This document shows positions 55,845 through 64,000 of a stretch of 64,000 bases of DNA, piece by piece (position 1 is the stretch's first letter; each line of letters starts with the position of its first letter). Under the pieces are notes generated by a model. The model worked only from the letters and a program-made list of their open reading frames with translations, was not told the origin of the DNA and searched no databases. The stretch spans positions 1,860,001 through 1,924,000 of the forward strand of contig JADNRZ010000004.1 of the NCBI GenBank assembly GCA_015501605.1, read 5' to 3'. The position numbers were made by a program, and so were the translations under genes. Source of the DNA: Panaeolus papilionaceus. Lineage: Eukaryota > Basidiomycota > Agaricomycetes > Agaricales.

Positions 55845-58800
55845 TGATGAGACAACTGAATGAGAGTTTTAGGGACCAAAAGGTCTATCCATGTGGTGAG
55901 TGGCATCCTTTATGAACACCGTGATGTTGTTCTGATGCAGCTTTCTGGTGTACTAGAATCAATCTCGAAGACTTTGAATGATAACGAATTTAGAACGATT
56001 ACTCCGCATTTTAGAGTTTAATATTGTATCATCTCGTGTTTTGGGGCGTATTTGTAGCCGCCCTGTACTCATGTTATCTCGTTAGAAACTGTGATGTCCA
56101 AATGTCCAAAATGAAAGATCTCCGGGACCCGCGTTCAGTAGGTCATATTACTATCGACTTGCAGTGAGATTTGTTGAATCCATGTCAGATCACTAAATGG
56201 TCAATTTGGACTCACTCATTGGGGGGTCGTAGTTCATTAAATCATATATCTGTGACTGGGCAGCGTTTATTCTCCTGTAGGTGTGCAACACATTCGGACA
56301 GAGCCCCCTTAGATAAACTACCCGTTGGGCACGGGCTAACCAGTCATTATTTGCAGCTTATTCACCAGTCGACTATCTTCCTCGAGGCTCCTGCAGTTAT
56401 GGTGACGTCAAGTCAAAGATCCGCATATTGGAACATATTAAGCTTGGATCCGAAAACTATGATACCGTAACACTGCAAATGATGTGCAGCCAATTCACTT
56501 TCTATTTAATCCTTCTTCAGTATACAGCCAACGTCCAGATAAGCTTCCAACCCTGGCGTAGTGTGGACTCTCAATACCTTCAGCGCTGGCGCCAATACCG
56601 ACAGGAAATAAGCGCTGAATTATTCGGATTTACAATTTATGACGTAGATGTCAATGTCTACCACTAGCGGCAGGTGGATTGCTTATCATGACAGCTACAT
56701 CAACGGCTGAGAATCTTCAAGGACTTACAAACAATATAACACCGCTTTCAATGTACTATGCTGTGAACTCCGAAGGTGTGTGAAGATCCTGACTCTCCCA
56801 TATAACCTCCGCCGATCGGTGTTTCCTTGGGACAAGAGCTAGAAGTACTGTTTACAGAGTGAATGGATGCACTTTGGATAATGACTCGTGAGAGGGATGT
56901 ACAGCAAAGGTGGGAAGCTGACGTATTGGAACAATGTGGTCCTACATACTCCTAAAGACTGGAATTCCTAATTGATGTGCTCGAATATGGTAAAGATAGA
57001 GTTTCGAACGTAAGATAATCACGCCGGCGTCGACATAGGTTGTCGGTATCACGTATCATGACCTGTCTTGATCGTTATTTTGAATGTTCGCCAAAGGACC
57101 CTCGTTCTGATAGGCCTTCGATGTTCATATTAGGATCACAATCCAGGGAATTCGAAGCTCGTCGGAGCCACCGTGTCACCCTGCACCTACCATGGTGTGA
57201 TTTAGATGCGCATGTATATATGTACGCGTATTCATAGAGTCTATTGCCCCTGTCAATGTCCTGATATCTTGCTGAATGGCACCCACAGGGTACCAGTGAT
57301 TCCAGTAGCACTTTTGGGCTTGCAGCTGATCATGATCGATCATTAATGAATAGATCCCACAGTCCTCTCATGGCTGTGCTGTGTTTCGAACTTAAAACTA
57401 TTAATATTGGTGAATTGGATATAGACGATCCTCTCCTTAATCCTTGAGTTCGGGATATTATCGCCAGAAGGCATGTCGACATCCCAGTATAGCACCCAGC
57501 TTCGAAACAGGTATCGATAACTGAATGTGTATCAGTAAACTACATCTATCTTCTGGTGCACCAGGACATCACCCCACACTTTCCAGGTATCAGAGCAAAT
57601 CAAATCACTCCATACATACTCCAGAGTTTCAAATCATAAATGAACCCATCTGTACCGTCATATCCCACCCAAGAATATCTATGTATGTAGTCATTGCTGT
57701 CCATCCTTGGGGGCTTGTGCTAACTTTGCTTATAAGTTGCTATCTAGGGTCTGATGCGGGAGCGAAGCACCAGATTGTCGGTACTCTATTGTAACCTGCC
57801 AACTGTCAATGGTGCAGGGAAGACGGCGAAGATTAACCTGTGCTTTGCAAGAGATTTGGGCGGTCCTTAAATTATCAATTATCAATCATCGAGGGTGCGT
57901 AGAAATCAAGGGACCTACAGTGAGTCACGATGATCAAATGATACACAATTAGGAATATCTGGGGGCATCCACGCCTAACGAAAATTGCGAGACTGGAATG
58001 GAGTGAGCCCAAGCCTCAGCTCGGTGAATTTTGTGGATCAGAGAAGAGGAAATATAAATATTTTTAGTTAAAGAGTCCATAATTACACGCCCGACAAACG
58101 GTCGCTAATAACATGATTGCCTGCGTTAATTCAGTCCAATTTGCAGGTGAAATTGTTAAAATTAGTTCAATGTTATCTCCTCCGTTCGTTTTGATATTGA
58201 AAAATCTGGTGGACAGAGGCTAAAGCATGGCAGCTGGTAACTTGAGTGTGTTGCGACGCCTGTAAATAATGTAAATGTCCTGACGCATCGACGTTCTATG
58301 GGGACGCGTAACAGAGAATAGGTAAAGGCGAGACAATCGTTGGCTGTCAATGGTACAAGAATTTTTGGAGTTTCTAGGAAGTTGATTATCAAAAGACCGC
58401 TGTAGTCTGATCACAAAAAGACACGAGACAATCTCACACTAGAAAACTAGACGAAGAAGAGTAGAAGCAGGTGATCAAGGGATGCTAGAGCGATATTGTA
58501 TGATCATCATGCGTTGATTGGTGTCTTGTGAACTTGGACACTTGGTTGTTTACTCAGAACCTGAATTGGGATCAGAAGGATGGTAAGACGGTCAGAACGA
58601 TAACGTCGGTGGATCAAATCAAATTGAATTGAATAAAAGATAGATTCTCCCCTCCCCATGCCCGCCCTTGAGGATTAGTTTAGACGCGGTGAGCCCGGTG
58701 AATTCTGGTAAAGATAGTATAGCGGGCTAGCTGCTAACTCCTCCCGACCATGAGCGGAAGAAAATCTCAACGCTAGTTAAACAAGTAACCGTCGGGATTA

Positions 58801-61338
58801 ATTCAGTTCAATGGGCGCAAGATCAGCCTAAATCCGATTTTTTGGTGCCTTTGATACTTGACTCACTTGAGAACCGACGTGGCCTGCTTTAACGACGATA
58901 TCATCAGAGTTCTGATGATGAAAAAGACGTCTTCGAGCCTTCAGTCGCACTGAGGATAATACCGTGCAAACATCAGAGTAAAAATATTAACAGTATCGTG
59001 GACGTCGAGAGATTGAAGATACATTATCGGATGGACTCCTGGAAACGACTGAGAAGCCAATATATGGTCCTCTGCAAATTGTGTGCACTCACGATATGGT
59101 TGCAGATAGAATTCCTGATGACGTTGAATATCAGGAAGCGCTCTCGATTTCAAGAATACATCATCGAAGACCCTCCTCAAATAGCATCGAAAATGACATA
59201 GACATGTGTGCATATCAGCTGTGCGATTCGCAAAATCGTGTCAACACAACTCACAGACATGCACATGTGTAGACAGCTCTCATATCAGAACGCAGAGGCG
59301 GACCTATCAGAAGATAGTACAGATTTTCAGGATGTTTTGCATGCGGGTGTTGTGCTTCTAGTCCAAAGGATGTAAGTTTGAAATATTCCATGGTATTGGG
59401 TGTGTTACTCACCAGGGTCTAAACCATAGTTCCGGATATTGCACATACAAAGCACTGAATTGACTTCTCTTTTTTTTTCTTTCAGGACGATAGGTCAAAG
59501 ACTAACGATAGACTATAATTCCCATTCAATCCAGGGGTTGGGTACCGCGATGTAGTCGGGGTAAAGACAATGCAGGCGGATCGATGTACTGACACGATGA
59601 TTTTTTGCACTTTTCTGCACATCGAACACGCTGGAATGGAGTAAGTATCTAGAACAAAAAGCACCGGTAGTACCGGAGGAAGATACTCATCCAGTTAAGG
59701 TCATGACTTGAAGTGAATTACTTTGTCCAGCGAAAAATATTGGCTGTGCTATGTCGCATAGTCACGGCGTGATGATCAACTGACAGTGTATCACGCCAGG
59801 TGCATGGAATTATAATTTTCAGATGACGAGTTAGACCTGGAATATTAAATAAATCAAATGTTAGTGTGTTGTCTTGGAGTCGCCGTGTATTACCGTGGGC
59901 GTCGTATTTATTGGCGGTACTAGTGGTGATGGTCGGTCATGAAGTTGAGCGGACTTGTGTTGGACAGAGGCTCCAGAGGTAACTCGATACACTGCCGACG
60001 AATTCTATCACGACAACGATTGCGTGCTAAAATCATCGAGAAAAAGGTAAAAACAAAAAATCTTGAAATGAAAAGGGGGTCTGTGACACCTACCTTTCAT
60101 CCTCATTTTCGGAAAGAACCAGAGACGTAAATGAATGTGAGCGTTGACTGATTCTCGCCGTCGAACTGATGGATCTGCCATGAATAATCAACCCGACCTG
60201 TGGGTGATGGAACCTGTATTTTGGATGATTTCCCAAAAATCTAAATAAAACAACACGATTGGTGGCTGAGACGCGGTGTTATAGACATGTAGAGTTAGCG
60301 CAATGTTTTTACGTACCTTTGGGTGTCCTTCAACAGAAGCGGTATTGATACAGGTGACGTGGTATGGATGGTACATCAGCACCAGCAGCTTCCATGCATC
60401 GGTATACCATGATAGCGGGAAAGACTGCCTGAAATGATGCATTTGGTATGTTGTTGTGCCCCTCGAGAGTTCTCCCAAAGCCGGAATGTTCGGTACCTGA
60501 TATGTATGAATCATAGTGAGTGAAGGCAAATTCTAGTTCATGGATGTGAAATACGGTGGGTAGAAAAAGGCGACCTCGCAACCCCGCCACTCGCGCTTGA
60601 AGTTGGACCAGAACCATCATGCCTTCCCGCGAAAAGATTGCAAAATGTGTTGATTGATTAAATTTAACTGCTATGGCGAAATGCTACTTGAGGTGACGCT
60701 TAGTCTTGGATTTCGCTGAACAGCAGATGTTTGATTTGGACGGCTGAAACACTTCTAATGGACGGTGGGGGGAATCAAAAGCGTGTGCTTTGCTGGTGCT
60801 TTGCTCTGGGTGTTGAACAACTGAATGCGAACATAGGCTTGGCTTACATTGACTGATCCGTTGCTGTCAGTCGGACTTGAAAGCAGGCAAAAAGCACAGA
60901 ACATGTTCGCCTATTGGGAGGTCCATGAGGCGGCCAAAAGCGTACCTTGGACGCTCCATTCTGGCAGAGTGCACACAGATAGATTGCCTTGTCCAGGAAC
61001 ATCAGAGTAAACCATACGAGTTTCAAGAATCGTGATAGATTCTAGGTACAGTAGCGGTAGATCACCGATAGCTCCACAAACCAAAAAAAAGTCATGGCTG
61101 TGTGCCAAATGCCCCAGATGAACCATATACTCCCGTTAGAAAGGTAGGAGACACCGTGCTTTACCATTCTCGACGTCAGTAAGCATGATTGTTGGGTGAT
61201 GAGGCTAGTGGTCCAAAAGTCTGGAAGCAAGGTGAGATGAAAGCGGGTAGACGGGACTGCTAGAACTGTTGCATAATGAGTTTCATCAAGACAGAAGTCC
61301 CTCCCGAGACAGTAAATCTATCAATTTAGAACAGTGGC
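55845..61338. other. 5.5 kb gene-poor region
   Basis: I find no ORF above about 110 residues, no terminal repeats and no recognisable protein motif. Some minus-strand ORFs at 60.2-60.6 kb overlap in different frames but lack supporting splice structure. The sequence is of mixed composition and may hold decayed repeats. Nothing firmer can be said. Confidence 0.4.
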
Positions 61339-61785
61339 ATGGAGCTTTCTCAGTCTGGAAATCAAGTAATTCCGAACAACTTTGAAAGATTAACTGTTCA
61401 AGCGACCAGAACGGCACTGGCAAATGACGTTCATAAGGCGGCACTACAAGTCCTGATCTTACACTTACTAAGAAATTTTAAGGAGTCAGTTCGTGTCAGA
61501 ATTATGAACAAAATTAGAAAGACCGACGATTTGTGATATGTGTTTAGCCAATATTCATTGTGGTCTCTGTCGCTGGAGTGTTCACAGACAAAGTAAAAAT
61601 AGCAACGGTATCAATTTTTCAGGGCCGCAATAGACGGGACACTAGTCATTGATGAAGTCAGAAAGAAGGACGGCGACTGTCGAACGGAAGCGATGAGGAG
61701 GCTGTCTGAGTTTAAAATGACCGGCAATTTCCGTCGTGCATGGCAAAAAATTGTTTTTGATCTGTTACATTCTCCAGCACCGTAA
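61339..61785 (+). CDS. Tentative small basic protein, 118 residues
   Basis: Exons 61339..61532 and 61623..61785 join in frame through a GT-AG intron of 90 nt ending tttttcag. The product starts MELSQSGNQVIPNNFERLTV and continues helical and Lys/Arg-rich (VRVRIMNKIRKTDDL, then TLVIDEVRKKDGDCRTEAM). No signal peptide or known domain. The stop is only 114 bp before the eIF4A start codon, so its 3' end would overlap that gene's promoter or 5' UTR. It could be a chance ORF pair. Confidence 0.35.
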
Positions 61786-61899
61786 GGTCTACTATCACTT
61801 CTTAGCAAGTTAGCTTCAACTTTCTATCAACAACCCTTTTATTTCTCAAGAAAAGTCGACAAATACAGTCGACACTTGGGATAGAACACAAACGAATTC

Positions 61900-62980
61900 A
61901 TGTCAGCGTATGTTGCACCCCCTTTTTTCCGCATTTTTTTCGCTGGTTCATTAGCTTCATCAATGGGCTAACTTGATATATTTTTTCTTCTTGATTTCAT
62001 TTAGTGAAGAATTTCAAGATGTCAACGAAAATGAGATCGAGTCCAACTGGGACCAGGTCGTAGACAAGTATGTACCAAATCTACTTGATCAGCTGTGGCC
62101 TTACTGATATCGCCCAGCTTCGATAACATGGAACTCAAGCCTGAATTGCTTCGCGGCATTTACGCTTACGGGTAGGTTTTTTTTATTGGAATCATCTGTC
62201 AAGCAGTTGTTTATGAGTATCGTCTAGTTTTGAGCGCCCTTCTGCTATTCAACAGCGGGCTATTGTGCCAGTCGTCAAAGGTCACGACGTCATTGCCCAG
62301 GCTCAGTCTGGTACTGGTAAAACAGCCACTTTCTCCATTTCTATTCTCCAACAGGTGAATAAAACCCCTCTTCCTTGCCCTGATCCACAATTTACTGACT
62401 TTTTCTGTAGCTGGACATGTCAATCAAGGGAACTCAGGCCCTGATTCTTGCTCCTACCCGTGAGCTGGCTCAACAAATCCAAAAGGTCGTTATCGCTTTG
62501 GGCGATTACATGAACATTGAGTGCCACGCTTGCGTTGGAGGCACCAATGTTCGTGAGGACATGGCCAAGCTCCAGGAGGGCGTTCAGGTCGTTGTCGGTA
62601 CTCCCGGACGAGTCTTTGACATGATCAACCGCCGTGCTTTGAGGACCGATAACATCAAGATTTTCTGCTTGGATGAGGCTGATGAGATGCTGTCCCGTGG
62701 TTTCAAGGACCAGATCTACGAAGGTATGCCAATAATTTAATTGTAAAAGAAAGGAATTAAGCTCACGCGTCTTTCAGTTTTCCAGCTCCTTCCCCAGGAT
62801 ACCCAAGTCGTTCTCCTTTCTGCCACTATGCCCGCTGATGTCCTTGAGGTCACCAAGAAGTTCATGCGTGACCCCGTCCGTATTCTCGTCAAGAGGGATG
62901 AGCTCACCCTTGAGGGTATCAAGCAATTCTACATTGCCGTCGAGAAGGAAGAGTGGAAGCTTGACACTCTCTGTGATCTC

Positions 62981-63012
<32 letters not shown>

Positions 63013-63605
63013 TTTCTGCAACACTAGGCGGAAGGTCGACTGGCTCACTGAGAAGATGCACTCCCGCGAGTTCACCGTCTCTGCCATGGTAATCAACTTG
63101 GTCCATTTGCAGATATTTTCTCCCTTACTTATATTTAATTTTCTTTCAGCACGGTGATATGGAGCAGAAGCAGCGTGAAGTTCTGATGAAGGAGTTCCGT
63201 TCTGGATCATCTCGTGTCTTGATCACGACTGATCTCCTCGCTCGTGGAATCGACGTCCAACAAGTTTCCCTTGTCATTAACTATGACCTTCCTACCAACA
63301 GGGAGAACTACATCCATCGTATCGGTCGTGGTGGTCGTTTCGGTCGTAAGGGTGTTGCTATCAACTTCGTTACCACTGAGGATGTTCGCATGCTCAGAGA
63401 TATCGAACGTGAGTCTATTTTCTGTTGTCATTAATTATCAGAGCGGAATGGTTGATCCACGGTTTATCCAGAATTCTACAATACCCAGATCGATGAGATG
63501 CCTCTCAACGTCGCGTAAGTACCCAATGATCTTCAGGCCCAAATGGATGACTAATCAACCCTTTTTTGATTACTATCTGCAGCGACCTCATCTAAACCGT
63601 CCTTC
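61900..63605 (+). CDS. TIF1: Eukaryotic translation initiation factor 4A, DEAD-box RNA helicase, 396 residues
   Basis: Exons: 61900..61907, 62005..62067, 62118..62171, 62228..62354, 62411..62723, 62778..63088, 63150..63408, 63472..63514, 63593..63605 (1,191 nt). All helicase motifs are present in order: Q motif [19 protein letters not shown], Ia [10 protein letters not shown] and [50 protein letters not shown]. The C-terminus is short (EMPLNVADLI), as in eIF4A. It unwinds mRNA 5' leaders as part of eIF4F in the cytoplasm. The first coding exon is 8 nt and the last 13 nt. Length and sequence match eIF4A rather than eIF4A-III. Symbol by yeast homology. Confidence 0.96.
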
Positions 63606-64000
63606 CATGCCTTGAGATTACTCACTCTTCTTTCCTCGTTTGGCCTCTCTTTCTGATTTCTCTCTCTTATGCATTTCTCACGTATGATCTCATGAATTTG
63701 ACCGATGACTTGCCCCGACTACTGTACGTACGCTCCAAAAGGTTCTCCAAGGCCGTCCACCACACCTCTATTTTCTTCGTTGATGACTCCTTAATCTTAC
63801 CACCATAGAATGTATGTGAAGTAGTTCGTAGTATTGATATGCATCGGTTATGCCTGTCAGCTTTGACCCCTAATTCTTTCTTGCAGCGTCGCTAGTTGTA
63901 TCAAGTTACATACCTACATACGTTGGTTCAAAATTACTTGAGTACCCTACTACTGCTAGCAGAAATGATGTTACTGAGATCCCATCCCACAGTGAGAGTT
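63606..64000 (+). other. 3' flank of eIF4A
   Basis: T/C-rich sequence typical of a 3' UTR and downstream region. No further gene begins before the window ends. Confidence 0.5.

Noticed and set aside
55845..61338. Search for an LTR or TIR element in the gene-poor stretch
   Set aside because: No matching terminal repeats or target duplications were found by eye, so no element is called.

Overview
The window looks like nuclear DNA of a mushroom-forming basidiomycete (Agaricomycetes). Genes are split by many short GT-AG introns, mostly about 50-60 nt, and some exons are only 7-25 nt long. Class I hydrophobins, a FunK1-type kinase family and MYND-finger paralogues are present, as expected for that group. 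All exon models below were built by hand from splice signals and checked for frame (summed coding lengths divide by three). No database search was possible.

Layout. 0.3-10.8 kb: a head-to-head cell-wall pair, a KRE6/SKN1-type GH16 protein (minus) and a GT2 polysaccharide synthase (plus), sharing a 2 kb upstream region. 15.2-17.2 kb: an MDR oxidoreductase. 18.0-22.5 kb: a tandem pair of MYND-finger genes. 23.2-24.7 kb: an unrecognised serine-rich protein. 26.9-30.1 kb: a tandem duplication of an unrecognised gene whose second copy has decayed. 30.3-33.8 kb: a CCCH-finger/coiled-coil protein. 35.6-36.2 kb: a divergent hydrophobin in four small exons that no long ORF reveals.

36.8-47.7 kb is the most dynamic part. 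Two FunK1 kinase genes stand head to head as an inverted repeat whose arms are colinear over 2,086 bp. Their 3' exons are clearly diverged. The spacer holds a small secreted cysteine-rich protein and a young gag-only LTR element whose Gag-like protein carries a KH domain and an RGG tail. The right-hand kinase is broken by a hAT-like non-autonomous DNA element with an 8-bp target duplication.

48.0-63.6 kb: two class I hydrophobins (minus and plus) flank an ING-type PHD protein. They are followed by an MCT-like MFS transporter, a gene-poor 5.5 kb stretch, a tentative small gene, and eIF4A at the right edge.

As a system, the window mixes wall and surface functions (beta-glucan synthesis protein, GT2 synthase, three hydrophobins, a small secreted protein) with housekeeping genes (eIF4A, ING) and a rapidly turning-over island of kinase paralogues and mobile elements.
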